Origin: Cryobacterium levicorallinum
GTDB lineage: Bacteria > Actinomycetota > Actinomycetes > Actinomycetales > Microbacteriaceae
Assembly (NCBI RefSeq): GCF_004402405.1
Contig: NZ_SOFE01000017.1
Span: 1-35,532, forward strand
Direction of reading: 5' to 3'
Length of the DNA: 35,532 nt
Below are positions 23,869 to 32,985 of this stretch, piece after piece (position 1 is the first letter of the stretch; every line of letters begins with the position of its first letter). The notes under the pieces were generated by a model. It made no database searches, was not told where the DNA came from, and saw only the letters and a list, made by a program, of their open reading frames with translations. The translations under genes were made by a program, and so were the position numbers.

Positions 23869-24769
23869 GGTGGATCAATTCGCGGGCCACCTGCAGGTAG
23901 GCCTTGGCAGCCGCGTGCTCTGGCGCGAAGTCGGTGATGGGTACCCCGGCCACGCTCGCGTCGGGAAATTTGACGGTGCGGCCGATGACGGTTTCGAGCA
24001 CGCTGTGACCGAAGGCGTCGACGACTCGCTCGAGTACCTCGCGAGAGTGCAGGGTACGGGAGTCGTACATGGTGGCGAGAATTCCGTCGAGTTCGATCGC
24101 CGGGTTGAGGCGGTCGCGCACCTTGTCGATGGTTTCGATAAGCAGGGCGACACCGCGCAGGGCGAAGAATTCGCACTCCAGTGGAATCAGTACGCCGTGG
24201 CTCGCGGTGAGCGCGTTCACGGTGAGAATGCCGAGCGACGGCTGGCAGTCGATGAGAATGACGTCATAGTCGCCGGACACCTTGCGCAACACGCGGGACA
24301 GAATCTGCTCACGGGCGACCTCGTTGACCAAGTGCACCTCGGCGGCAGAGAGGTCAATGTTGGCCGGGATAACGTCGAGTCCCTCGACCGAGGTCGGCTG
24401 GATAGCGTCTTTCGGGTCGACCTTGCCGTTGAGCAGCAGGTCGTAGATGGTGGTGACGTCGTGCGTGGGAACGCCGAGGCCGGCCGAAAGGGCGCCCTGC
24501 GGGTCGAAGTCGATCGCGAGCACGCGGCGGCCGTAGCGGGCCAGGGCTGCACCGAGGTTGATGGTCGTCGTGGTCTTGCCGACGCCACCCTTCTGGTTGC
24601 ACAGGGAGATGATGCGGGCCGGACCGTGGCTTTTCAACGGCTCTGGTTCGGCGAATTCGTGTTTTTCGCGTCCCGTCGGGCCCACCGGTATCTCATCGAA
24701 ACCGGGAAGCGAAATCCGCTCGCTCAACTTACGCGTCACTGGCCCGCCCTTGATTTGTCCTGCACCCAT
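23852..24769 (-). CDS. ParA-family ATPase (chromosome segregation, Soj-like)
   Basis: The 305-residue protein has the deviant Walker A motif NQKGGVGKTTTT (58-69), the A' motif DFDPQGALS, and Walker B VILIDCQPSLG. It belongs to the ParA copy next to scpAB (Rv1708-like), which is distinct from the origin-linked parAB; no ParB gene is near. ATG 24769 was chosen: a longer frame to 24835 runs across the candidate promoter. It overlaps scpA by 17 bases and starts the second half of the housekeeping block. Confidence 0.9.
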   Translation of the reverse strand: MGAGQIKGGPVTRKLSERISLPGFDEIPVGPTGREKHEFAEPEPLKSHGPARIISLCNQKGGVGKTTTTINLGAALARYGRRVLAIDFDPQGALSAGLGVPTHDVTTIYDLLLNGKVDPKDAIQPTSVEGLDVIPANIDLSAAEVHLVNEVAREQILSRVLRKVSGDYDVILIDCQPSLGILTVNALTASHGVLIPLECEFFALRGVALLIETIDKVRDRLNPAIELDGILATMYDSRTLHSREVLERVVDAFGHSVLETVIGRTVKFPDASVAGVPITDFAPEHAAAKAYLQVARELIHRGAVA

Positions 24770-24779
24770 CACTTGGTCG

Positions 24780-24785
24780 ATTCTA
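24780..24785 (-). promoter_or_regulatory. candidate -10 element of the parA-scpAB operon
   Basis: The minus strand reads TAGAAT ten bases before the ATG at 24769, so the leader would be only about 5 nt. No good -35 was found. No Shine-Dalgarno precedes the ATG, which fits a near-leaderless message. Confidence 0.4.
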
Positions 24786-24839
24786 GCGATTAGATCGCCC
24801 GGTCTTCGCAAGGATCGCCGCGCACCCCCTGCCACTGCT

Positions 24840-24900
24840 CGCGAGAGCGCAAAAAGTGCCCATTTGGACTCGCCATACGGGCACTTTTTGCGCTCTCGCG
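24840..24900 (-). terminator. 22-bp perfect hairpin after xerD
   Basis: Arms 24840-24861 and 24879-24900 are exact complements around a 17-nt loop, and the stem contains an A5/T5 block. It starts 6 bp after the xerD stop and separates xerD from the parA promoter. Confidence 0.8.
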
Positions 24901-24906
24901 CAATTA

Positions 24907-25887
24907 TCAGCGGGCTCTTGGGTGGGAGAGGGTGTACATGTCGCGGAGGGTGTCTGCTGTCACCAGGGTGTAGATCTGGGTGGTGGCTACCGACGAATGG
25001 CCGAGCAGCTCCTGCACGACGCGCACGTCGGCGCCGCCGGCGAGCAGGTGCGTCGCGAAGGAATGCCGCAGGGTGTGCGGGGATACGGGCACGGTCAGTC
25101 CGGCGCGTTCGGCAGCCGCGCGAATGATGAGCCAGGCGTTTTGCCGACTCACTCGCTGCCCGCGCAGCCCGAGAAACAGTGCCGGCGTCGACCGTCCGCG
25201 CGCCGACAACATCGGCCGTGCCCGAACCAGGTAGTCAGAGACGGCGGCGCGGGCGAAGCTGCCGACCGGAACGATGCGCTGCTTGTCGCCCTTGCCGGTG
25301 AGCCGCACCGAGTCGAAGTCTTCGAGGCGCACGTCGTCGACGTTGAGATCGACCACCTCACTCACCCGCGCGCCGGTCGCGTAAAGCAATTCGAGCAGGG
25401 CCTTGTCGCGCAGGCGCTGCACATCGTCGCCGTCGGTCGCCGCGAGCAGCGCGGCCACCTGCTCGATCGAGATGGCCTTGGGCAGGCGCAGGGCGAGTTT
25501 GGGCGGCTTACTGTCGTGCGCGACATCCGTTTCGACCAGGCCCTCACCGAGCAGAAACCGGTGGAATCCACGCACGGTCGAGAGGATGCGCGCGATCGAT
25601 GCGGCGGTCAGCGGCGACTCCGGACGCAGGCCGAGGTATTGCACAAATGCCGACACGTGGTGCCGGGTGATGGCGCGCAGGTTCGTGATCGGGCGCGCCG
25701 GGGCGTCGGCAGCACCCGCACCCGCACCCGCACTGACAGCATCCCCGGCGTCAGAATCGGGCTGGCCGGCCAGCCACGCCGTGTACAGCCCGAGGTCGCG
25801 GCGGTAAGCAGCGACGGTGTTCGCGGCGAGACCGCGCTCGACCGCCACGTGCCGCAGATACCCATCTACCGCCGTGGCGATCGTCAT
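24907..25887 (-). CDS. xerD: tyrosine recombinase XerD
   Basis: The 326-residue recombinase has a core-binding SAM-like N-terminal domain and the catalytic residues Arg174 (GARVSE), Lys199 (GKGDKQR), His271 and Arg274 (HTLRHSFATHLL), His297 (LLGHSSV) and Tyr306 (TTQIYT). With XerC it resolves chromosome dimers at dif. Residues about 42-66 form an Asp/Ala/Gly-rich insertion absent from typical XerD. ATG 25887 starts 2 bp after the Nudix stop. Confidence 0.95.
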   Translation of the reverse strand: MTIATAVDGYLRHVAVERGLAANTVAAYRRDLGLYTAWLAGQPDSDAGDAVSAGAGAGAADAPARPITNLRAITRHHVSAFVQYLGLRPESPLTAASIARILSTVRGFHRFLLGEGLVETDVAHDSKPPKLALRLPKAISIEQVAALLAATDGDDVQRLRDKALLELLYATGARVSEVVDLNVDDVRLEDFDSVRLTGKGDKQRIVPVGSFARAAVSDYLVRARPMLSARGRSTPALFLGLRGQRVSRQNAWLIIRAAAERAGLTVPVSPHTLRHSFATHLLAGGADVRVVQELLGHSSVATTQIYTLVTADTLRDMYTLSHPRAR

Positions 25888-25889
25888 GC

Positions 25890-26522
25890 CTAGGCTGTGA
25901 CGTGCCGGTTGAGTGGATGCCGCGGCCACGGCAGGTCGGCCGGCGCGAGCGTGCTCCACCCGCGTGACTTGGCCACGTGCGCGGCCAGAATACCCACGAT
26001 CAGGATCGGGTTCTCGACCCGCCGCGCCAGGACGGCGTCGACGCAGTCGTCGAGGGACACCCAGCGCAACTCGATATCGGCTTCTTCTTCGGTGCGTGCG
26101 AAGGCGGGAACCGCCGAGACGCCGCGCGCCAGGTAGACCCGGATGGCTTCATTGCTGCCGCCGGGCGAGGTGTAGAACTCGGTGAGCAGCGCCCAGTCGG
26201 AGGCGACGACATCCGCTTCTTCGGCGAGCTCGCGCTGGGCACCGATCAGGGCATGCTCGCCGCTCACGTCGAGCAGCCCGGCTGGCAGCTCCCAGCCGCG
26301 GAGGCCGGTCGGGTGCCGGTACTGCTTGATCAGCAATACCCGGTCGTGCTCGTCGAGGGCGAGCACGGCCACCGCGCCGGGGTGGTCGAGGTATTCGCGG
26401 GTGATGCTCGCGCCGTTGTACTCGAAGCTGTCGCGGCGCACGTTCCAGATGGCGCCGTCGAAGACGACCTCGCTCGCGGTCACCGTGACCGGAGCCACGT
26501 CATCCTGCAGTGGTTCAGGCAC
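25890..26522 (-). CDS. Nudix hydrolase, ADP-ribose pyrophosphatase type
   Basis: The 210-residue protein has the Nudix box GLLDVSGE followed by REL-EEAD ([11 protein letters not shown]), with one extra residue before the first Glu as in M. tuberculosis Rv1700. [15 protein letters not shown] and the SPGGSNE loop are typical of ADP-ribose pyrophosphatases. It should hydrolyse ADP-ribose to AMP and ribose-5-phosphate. It overlaps the pyrG stop by 8 bases, matching the conserved pyrG-Nudix-xerD order. Confidence 0.92.
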   Translation of the reverse strand: MPEPLQDDVAPVTVTASEVVFDGAIWNVRRDSFEYNGASITREYLDHPGAVAVLALDEHDRVLLIKQYRHPTGLRGWELPAGLLDVSGEHALIGAQRELAEEADVVASDWALLTEFYTSPGGSNEAIRVYLARGVSAVPAFARTEEEADIELRWVSLDDCVDAVLARRVENPILIVGILAAHVAKSRGWSTLAPADLPWPRHPLNRHVTA

Positions 26523-28245
26523 TGAGCTCTTCCTTCACCTCGAACAACCGGCTGGCCTGCTGGCGGTCGAGGGCTGCGGCGACCAGCCCGCGAAACAGCG
26601 GATGCGCATGGTTCGGCCTGGACCGCAGCTCCGGGTGGGCCTGGGTTCCGACGTAGAACGGGTGCTCGTCGCGCTTGAGCTCGACGTATTCGACCAGGTG
26701 GCGGTCCGGACTGGTTCCGGAGAACCACAGGCCGGCCAGGGCGATCTGGTCACGGAAGGCGTTGTTGACCTCGTAGCGGTGACGGTGACGTTCGGACGCC
26801 TCGTTCGCGCCGTACAGTTCGGCGACGAGGGACCCCTCGGCGAGCGTTGCCGGGTAGAGGCCGAGGCGCATGGTGCCACCGAGGTCGCCGCCGGCGATGA
26901 TTTCGACCTGTTCTTCCATGGTCGCGATGACCGGAAACTCTGTTTCCGGGTCGAACTCGCTGGAGGAGGCGCCGGGCAGGTCGGCCTTGTTGCGAGCGTA
27001 TTCGATGACCATGCACTGCAGGCCGAGGCACAGGCCGAGCACCGGGATGCCGTTTTCGCGGGCGAACTTGAGGGCGCCGAGCTTGCCCTCGATGCCGCGG
27101 ATGCCGAAGCCGCCGGGCACGCAAATGCCGTCAAGTTCGCCGAGCAGACGCGCGGCTCCCTCGTCGGTTTCGCAATCGTCGGAGCCGATCCAGACGATCT
27201 TGACCTTGCTCTGGTTGGCGAATCCGCCGGCTCGCAGCGCCTCGGTGACCGAGAGGTAGGCATCCGGGAGGTCGATGTACTTGCCGACCAGACCGATCGT
27301 GACCTCGTGCTTGGGGTGGCGTACGGCTTCGAGCAGGTTCTCCCAGCCGGACCAGTCGACGACGTCGGCCACGAGGCCGAGGGCGTTGACGATGTACTTG
27401 TCAAGGCCCTGGTCGTGCAGCATGGTCGGGATCTCGTAAATCGACGCGACGTCGACGGCGTTGACCACGGCACCTTCGTCAACGTCGCACATGAGCGCAA
27501 TTTTGCGCTTGTTCGCCTCGGAGACGGGCCGGTCGCTGCGCAGCACGAGGGCGTCCGGCTGAATTCCAATGGAACGCAGTGTCGCGACGGAGTGCTGGGT
27601 GGGCTTGGTCTTCTGCTCGCCGGCCGCGCCGAGGAACGGAACGAGCGAGACGTGCACGAAGAAGACGTTGCCGCGGCCGAGTTCGTGGCGCACCTGACGG
27701 GCAGCCTCGAGGAACGGCTGGGACTCGATGTCACCAACGGTTCCACCGACCTCGGTGATGATGACATCGGGGCGCACCTCATCGCTCGCCTGCAAGCGCA
27801 TGCGGCGTTTGATCTCGTCGGTGATGTGCGGAATGACCTGCACGGTGTCGCCGAGGTATTCGCCACGGCGTTCCTTGGCGATCACCTGCGAGTAGATCTG
27901 CCCGGTCGTCACGTTGGCCGACTGGCCGAGGTTGATGTCGAGAAAACGTTCGTAGTGCCCGATGTCGAGGTCGGTCTCTGCACCGTCGTCGGTCACGAAG
28001 ACCTCGCCGTGCTGGAACGGGTTCATCGTTCCCGGGTCGACGTTGAGATACGGGTCAAGCTTCTGCATGACGACCCGCAGGCCGCGTGCCGTGAGTAGGT
28101 TTCCGAGGCTGGCCGCCGTCAAGCCCTTACCGAGCGAGGAGACCACACCCCCGGTCACGAAGATGTGCTTGGTTGTGCCGTTTGACCTGCTCGGTCCTGA
28201 TCTGTCCGCAATTATATTTTCCACCACGGGCTTCAATGCTATCAC
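26515..28245 (-). CDS. pyrG: CTP synthase
   Basis: The 576-residue enzyme has the synthetase domain ([16 protein letters not shown], 26-41; [16 protein letters not shown]) and a class I glutaminase domain with nucleophile Cys406 (GLCLGLQ) and the final AHPEL histidine. It makes CTP from UTP, ATP and glutamine. The GTG start overlaps the recN stop (GTGA). The first 20 residues are poorly conserved in the family, so an internal start is possible. Confidence 0.98.
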   Translation of the reverse strand: MIALKPVVENIIADRSGPSRSNGTTKHIFVTGGVVSSLGKGLTAASLGNLLTARGLRVVMQKLDPYLNVDPGTMNPFQHGEVFVTDDGAETDLDIGHYERFLDINLGQSANVTTGQIYSQVIAKERRGEYLGDTVQVIPHITDEIKRRMRLQASDEVRPDVIITEVGGTVGDIESQPFLEAARQVRHELGRGNVFFVHVSLVPFLGAAGEQKTKPTQHSVATLRSIGIQPDALVLRSDRPVSEANKRKIALMCDVDEGAVVNAVDVASIYEIPTMLHDQGLDKYIVNALGLVADVVDWSGWENLLEAVRHPKHEVTIGLVGKYIDLPDAYLSVTEALRAGGFANQSKVKIVWIGSDDCETDEGAARLLGELDGICVPGGFGIRGIEGKLGALKFARENGIPVLGLCLGLQCMVIEYARNKADLPGASSSEFDPETEFPVIATMEEQVEIIAGGDLGGTMRLGLYPATLAEGSLVAELYGANEASERHRHRYEVNNAFRDQIALAGLWFSGTSPDRHLVEYVELKRDEHPFYVGTQAHPELRSRPNHAHPLFRGLVAAALDRQQASRLFEVKEELSA

Positions 28246-29963
28246 CTGATTTTTGTCGCTGGCTGGGGCGGGGTGGACTGGGCGAGGTCGAGCAGTTCTC
28301 TGGCGTGTTCGAGACCGCTCTTCGAGTCGGGCAGACCCGACAGCAGGCGGGCCATTTCGGCGGCCCGATCCTCGCCGCGCAACTGGCGCACGCTCGAGGC
28401 GGTGACGGATCCGTCGCTGTCCTTGACCACGCTGAGGTGGTTCACGGCGAACGCGGCGACCTGGGCGAGGTGGGTGACCACGATCACCTGGGCGGTTTCG
28501 GCCAGGCGGGCCAGTCGCCGTCCGATTTCAATCGCGGCGGCGCCGCCGACGCCGGCGTCGATCTCGTCGAAGACGAAGGTGGGCACCGGGTCGGTCGCGT
28601 TGATGACGACCTCGATCGCGAGCATGACCCGAGACAGCTCGCCACCGGATGCCCCGCGTGCGAGCGATCGCGGCTCGGCCCCGGCGTGGGGCTGCAGCAG
28701 TAGGCGCACGAGGTCGCAGCCGGTGACGGTGAATTCGCCCCCCGGTTCGACCTCCACGTGGAGGACGGCGTCCGGCATTGCCAGTGCGCCGAGCTCGGCG
28801 GTGACCAGGGCACCGAGACGCACGGCTGCCGCTGCACGGAGCGCGGTGAGGGCGGTAGCAAGATCGGTGACCAGCAGATGGTCGGCATCCGTTTCAGCGG
28901 TGAGGGTTTCGATGCGGTCGGAGTCGGAGTCGAGCTCGAGCAGACGGGTGCTGCCGGTATCCAGAAATTCGATGGCCTCGTCGAGGCCGCCGGGGTATTT
29001 ACGGGCGAGGATGCTCAGTTCGGCGCGGCGTTCCTGCACGATTTCGAGTTCGCGGGCACCGTCGGCGTCGAGGCCGGCGAGGTAGCTGGAGAGTTCGGCG
29101 GCGATATCCGCGACGACGAAACCGACGTTGGCGATCGCGGTGACGAGCGGTGGCAGCGCCACATCGTGGGTGGCGACCCGGTCGAGGGCGCGCCGGGCGG
29201 TTTCGAGCAGCGCGACAACGTCGGGCAGGTCGTCGGGGTTATCTTCGGCGGAAATGAGCTGGCGGGCCTGTTCCCCGGCCAGGCGCAACTCTTCGAGGTT
29301 GCCGAGGCGTTCGGCCCGTTCACCGAGCTCGGCGTCTTCGCCGCGTTGCGGGGCGACCGTTTCAATCTCAGCGATGGCGGCCCGCAGGTCGTCGGCTTCG
29401 CGGGAGCGCAAATCCTGTTCGGTGACGAGCCGGTCCAGGTCGGTCTGGTTGGCCTCCCAGCGGTGGAAGGCGAGCTGGTAGTCGGCGAGCACTGCGGAGA
29501 GGTCGGGCCCGGCGAAGCGGTCGAGGGCGTCGCGCTGGGCGGCGGCGGAGCGCAGGCGCACCTGGTCGCTTTGGCCGTGCACGACGACGAGGTCGTTGCG
29601 CAGGTCGCCAAGTACGCTCGCCGGAGCGCCGCGTCCGCCGACCGTCGCCCGGCTGCGCCCTTCGCTTGAGACGGAGCGTCCGAGAATGAGTTCGGGGCCG
29701 TCGAGGTCTCCCCCGGCGTCGCGCACGCGTTCGGCGACGGGACCGCCGGGGTCGATGACCCAGCGGCCCTGCACGAAACTTTGCGGCTGGCCCTGCCGCA
29801 CGGTGCCGGCATCCGCTCGATCGCCGAGTAGCAGGCCGAGCGCGGTGACCACCATGGTTTTTCCGGCGCCGGTTTCGCCGGTGACGGCGGTGAATCCAGG
29901 CCCAAGCGGCAGCGTCGCCTCGGCGATGACGCCGAGGTCGCGAATGAACAGCTCGTCGATCAT
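28242..29963 (-). CDS. recN: DNA repair ATPase RecN
   Basis: The 573-residue SMC-like protein has Walker A GETGAGKT (29-36), a central coiled-coil region, the ABC signature [13 protein letters not shown] and Walker [14 protein letters not shown]. It acts in double-strand break repair. The stop is fused with the pyrG GTG. In mycobacteria two genes (Rv1697 and Rv1698, SteA/SteB type) lie between recN and pyrG; they are missing here. Confidence 0.97.
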   Translation of the reverse strand: MIDELFIRDLGVIAEATLPLGPGFTAVTGETGAGKTMVVTALGLLLGDRADAGTVRQGQPQSFVQGRWVIDPGGPVAERVRDAGGDLDGPELILGRSVSSEGRSRATVGGRGAPASVLGDLRNDLVVVHGQSDQVRLRSAAAQRDALDRFAGPDLSAVLADYQLAFHRWEANQTDLDRLVTEQDLRSREADDLRAAIAEIETVAPQRGEDAELGERAERLGNLEELRLAGEQARQLISAEDNPDDLPDVVALLETARRALDRVATHDVALPPLVTAIANVGFVVADIAAELSSYLAGLDADGARELEIVQERRAELSILARKYPGGLDEAIEFLDTGSTRLLELDSDSDRIETLTAETDADHLLVTDLATALTALRAAAAVRLGALVTAELGALAMPDAVLHVEVEPGGEFTVTGCDLVRLLLQPHAGAEPRSLARGASGGELSRVMLAIEVVINATDPVPTFVFDEIDAGVGGAAAIEIGRRLARLAETAQVIVVTHLAQVAAFAVNHLSVVKDSDGSVTASSVRQLRGEDRAAEMARLLSGLPDSKSGLEHARELLDLAQSTPPQPATKIR

Positions 29964-29967
29964 CGGA

Positions 29968-30888
29968 TTACTCGCGGCCGACCGGGCCGCGCCAGCCGGT
30001 GACCGGCAGGTTGAATTTGTTGACCAGGCGGTCCGTGAACGGGCCGATGTGCAGGCGGGCCAGGCGCACCGGTACGCTCGAGCGGCGCACGATCACGCGG
30101 GCGCCGCTCGGAAGGTCCTGGGTACGGCGGCCATCGGCGCACAGCACGGCGCGGGCTCCGGTGCGGGAGAGCACCTCGACGGCCAGGGACGAATCGGGGC
30201 CGACGACGAGCGGCCGGGCGAACAGGGCGTGCGCGCTGAGCGGTACCAGCAGCAGCGCTTCAACGCCTGGCCAGACGATGGGGCCGCCGGCCGAGAACGA
30301 GTACGCGGTCGAGCCGGTCGGGGTGGAGAACACGACGCCATCGCAGCCGAACGACGATAGCGGACGGCCGTCAACCTCGACGACAACCTCGATCATGCGT
30401 TCGCGGCTGGCCTTTTCGACGGTGACTTCGTTCAGCGCCCAGGTTTCGTAGACAACCTCATTGGTGACCTTGACCCGCACCGACAGGGCGAGTCGTTCTT
30501 CGACCTCGTAGTCGCCCTTAAGGGCGCGGCGCACGGCCTCACCGAGGTCGTCCCGCTCGCTCTCGGCGAGAAAACCGACGTGGCCGAGATTGATACCGAG
30601 CAGCGGGGCCGAACAACCACGCACGAGTTCGGCCGAACGCAGAATGGTGCCGTCACCGCCGAGCACGATGACCAGCTCGAGGTCGGCGGTTGTCACGGTC
30701 TCGCCGAGAATGGCGATGTGCCCGTTGAGCTCCGGGCAGGCGGCGAGCAGGTCGGCGCGTTCGTCGCTGGCCAGCACCGGCACGGCGCCCGCGGCGAGAA
30801 GCTGCTTGCAGACCGTCGAGGCGGCTTCAACCGAGTCGAGGCGACCGGTATGGGCAACGATGAGAAAGTACCGCGGAGTGTCGCTCAA
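29968..30888 (-). CDS. nadK: NAD kinase
   Basis: The 306-residue protein has the NAD-kinase signatures GGDGTILRSAE (77-87) and GCDGVVFSTPTGSTAYSFSAGGP (in segments). It phosphorylates NAD to NADP with ATP or polyphosphate. It starts 4 bp after tlyA and ends 4 bp before recN, in the conserved tlyA-nadK-recN operon. Confidence 0.97.
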   Translation of the reverse strand: MSDTPRYFLIVAHTGRLDSVEAASTVCKQLLAAGAVPVLASDERADLLAACPELNGHIAILGETVTTADLELVIVLGGDGTILRSAELVRGCSAPLLGINLGHVGFLAESERDDLGEAVRRALKGDYEVEERLALSVRVKVTNEVVYETWALNEVTVEKASRERMIEVVVEVDGRPLSSFGCDGVVFSTPTGSTAYSFSAGGPIVWPGVEALLLVPLSAHALFARPLVVGPDSSLAVEVLSRTGARAVLCADGRRTQDLPSGARVIVRRSSVPVRLARLHIGPFTDRLVNKFNLPVTGWRGPVGRE

Positions 30889-30892
30889 CTCG

Positions 30893-31801
30893 TCACGCCC
30901 CCACCACGGTTTCGATCCGTTCCATCCATTCTGTCGGATTTGAGCCGGCCGTGGCGCTCATCCAGCACAGATACTCGTGATTTCCGGCCGCCCCGATGAT
31001 GGGCGAGGCGATCACGCCGCAGGTTTTCAGGCCGAGGTCCCAACCGGCCCACAGCACGCCGGCGATCGAGTCGCTGCGCAGGCCCTTGTCGTGCACGATG
31101 CCCTCCCGAATGCCGCCGCGGCCCACCTCGAACTGCGGCTTGATCAGCAGTACAAAGTCGGCGCCCTCTGCTGCCGTGGCCGCAAGGGCCGGCAGCACGG
31201 TCGTGAGGGAGATGAACGACAGGTCGGCCACGACGAGGTCGGGTCGGGTGTCGATTCCGGATGCCCCGGCGAGGGTTTCCGGTGTCGCATAGCGGATATT
31301 GTAGCCCTCGACCAGTTTCAGACGCGGCTCGGTCTTCAGTTGCGCTGCCAGCTGCCCATGGCCGACATCGGCCGCGATCACCTGGGCGGCGCCGCGTTCG
31401 AGCACCACCTGGCTGAAACCGCCGGTGCTCGCGCCGGCATCGAGCACGGTGCGCCCGGTGACGCTCAGGTTGAACGCGTCGAGGGCGGCGATGAGCTTGT
31501 GGGCACCGCGGCTGACGTAGTGGTCGGTCGCGGCCACCTCGAGAACAGCATCCGCTGACACTTTGGTGCTGGCCTTCACGACCGGCAGCCCGTCTACCGT
31601 GACGAGGCCGTCGGCGATGAGTTTGGCCGCGACGGTTCGGGAGCGCACCAGCCCTCGGTCCGCGAGGGCGGCGTCGAGGCGGGAGGCTGGCATCCGTTCT
31701 GGAACGCTGTCAGTGTCGTTCAACTCGTCGGGAAGGTCGGCGTCATTCTCAGGCATGGGTGCGTCTGGTTCCTGGTCGTTGGGTGTGCTGGTGCCGGTCA
31801 T
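30893..31801 (-). CDS. tlyA: TlyA family rRNA 2'-O-methyltransferase
   Basis: The 302-residue protein has an N-terminal S4 domain (SRLDAALADRGLVRSRTVAA) and a FtsJ-like methyltransferase domain with the SAM motif DAGASTGGFSQVVLERG. Mycobacterial TlyA methylates 16S C1409 and 23S C1920 and so allows capreomycin binding; the same role is inferred. About 36 acidic residues precede the S4 domain, so the ATG at 31693 is an alternative start. The chosen ATG at 31801 overlaps the preceding small gene (ATGA). Confidence 0.95.
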   Translation of the reverse strand: MTGTSTPNDQEPDAPMPENDADLPDELNDTDSVPERMPASRLDAALADRGLVRSRTVAAKLIADGLVTVDGLPVVKASTKVSADAVLEVAATDHYVSRGAHKLIAALDAFNLSVTGRTVLDAGASTGGFSQVVLERGAAQVIAADVGHGQLAAQLKTEPRLKLVEGYNIRYATPETLAGASGIDTRPDLVVADLSFISLTTVLPALAATAAEGADFVLLIKPQFEVGRGGIREGIVHDKGLRSDSIAGVLWAGWDLGLKTCGVIASPIIGAAGNHEYLCWMSATAGSNPTEWMERIETVVGA

Positions 31802-31947
31802 GCCTGGCCAGCCTGGTCGGCGTCTTCGAGCCGTTCGCGCAACTGCTCGTGCAGCTCCCCGAACGCCGCGGCGCGCGCCTCGAGCGGCTGGGTCTCGATC
31901 TTCGCCAGTTGCCCGGCGAGATCGACCGGTACGGGTTCGGGGCTCAC
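31798..31947 (-). CDS. 49-residue conserved small protein (Rv1693-like)
   Basis: From GTG 31947 the frame reads SPEPVPVDLAGQLAKIE and ends HEQLRERLEDADQAGQA, with stop 31798-31800. It is a soluble, probably single or double helix, acidic protein. It fills exactly the gap between the HAD gene (9 bp away) and tlyA (4-base overlap). In M. tuberculosis a similarly small gene, Rv1693, sits at the same place. Function unknown. The ribosome site is weak. Confidence 0.8.
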   Translation of the reverse strand: MSPEPVPVDLAGQLAKIETQPLEARAAAFGELHEQLRERLEDADQAGQA

Positions 31948-31956
31948 AGCTCTAGG

Positions 31957-32985
31957 CTACTGCGCGAGATACAGTCGCTCCGGAACGTTGAGCCCGTAAA
32001 TGGCCCGTCCCGACCGATAGATCGCAGCGCAGGCGGCGCGAAGCAGATTGATTGCGCCGTCACCGTCTTTCAGAATCTGAACGTCATTGCCGTGCACGCG
32101 CACGCTGGCCCCGTTGACCGTGGCGGTCGAGCCGTCCTTGGAGAACACGGTCTCCGGGTACGGTTCGTGCAGCTGCTGCAGGTTGTCAAGGATGAATGCT
32201 GGCTGCGAATCCTTGTCGGCGGCCAGGGCCTGCTTAGCCCGGTCGATGCCGGTCAGCACGAGCACGGCAGGAATGCCGGCCCGGTTCGCGCCGAGAATGT
32301 CGGTATCAAGGCGGTCGCCGATGAAGAGCGCGTTCTGCGCGCCAAACCGCCGAGTAGCTTCCAGAAAGATGGCCGCTTCTGGCTTACCGGCCACGAGTGG
32401 CAGCCGCCCGACCGCGGTGTGCACGGCCGAAACCAGCGTGCCGTTACCCGGAGCGATGCCGCGGGCGACCGGAATGGTCCAGTCCGTGTTGGTCGCGATC
32501 CACGGAATGCCCGTGCCCACACCGTCGGCGTTGAGCGCGAAGGCCGCTTCGGCGAGGTGCACCCAGCCAACCTCGGGCGAGAAGCCCTGGATCACAGCGG
32601 CCGGCTTGTCGTCGGCCGAGCGGGTCACCACAAATCCAGCTTTGATGACCTCGTCGACCAGACCGTCGCCACCGACCACGAGGATGCTCGCGCCGGGTGC
32701 GACCTGCTCGGCGAGCAGCCGAACGGCTGCCTGGGGGGAGGTGACGACATCCGTTGCCGCGACGCTCAGCCCAAGCTCGGTGAGGTGGTCGGCGACCGAC
32801 TGATCGGTGCGCGAAGCGTTATTGGTGATGTAGCCAACGCGAATCGTCTCGGCGGCACGGTTCAGGCTCTCGACGGCGAACGGAATCGCCGCCGGGCCCG
32901 CGTACACCACACCGTCCAAGTCGGCCAGCAGAACGTCAACGCCGTCCAGCGGCGTCACCGACTCAGGCTTTCGGCGATGCAGCAT
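31957..32985 (-). CDS. HAD-superfamily hydrolase, subfamily IIA
   Basis: The 342-residue protein shows HAD motif I (DLDGVVYAG, Asp22 and Asp24), TNNAS (motif II), GKPEAAIF (motif III Lys) and GDRLDTDILGA (motif IV). The C2A-type cap places it with NagD-like phosphatases; its Rv1692 counterpart was reported as glycerol-3-phosphate phosphatase. The ATG at 32985 overlaps the upstream TPR gene by 23 bases and has CGGAG before it. The longer frame to 33168 is a low-complexity shadow. A roughly 70-residue tail follows the HAD core. Confidence 0.93.
   Translation of the reverse strand: MLHRRKPESVTPLDGVDVLLADLDGVVYAGPAAIPFAVESLNRAAETIRVGYITNNASRTDQSVADHLTELGLSVAATDVVTSPQAAVRLLAEQVAPGASILVVGGDGLVDEVIKAGFVVTRSADDKPAAVIQGFSPEVGWVHLAEAAFALNADGVGTGIPWIATNTDWTIPVARGIAPGNGTLVSAVHTAVGRLPLVAGKPEAAIFLEATRRFGAQNALFIGDRLDTDILGANRAGIPAVLVLTGIDRAKQALAADKDSQPAFILDNLQQLHEPYPETVFSKDGSTATVNGASVRVHGNDVQILKDGDGAINLLRAACAAIYRSGRAIYGLNVPERLYLAQ

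Noticed and set aside
26182..28098. Plus-strand 638-codon frame opposite pyrG and the Nudix gene
   Set aside because: Very long but antisense to pyrG; no domain and no ribosome site.
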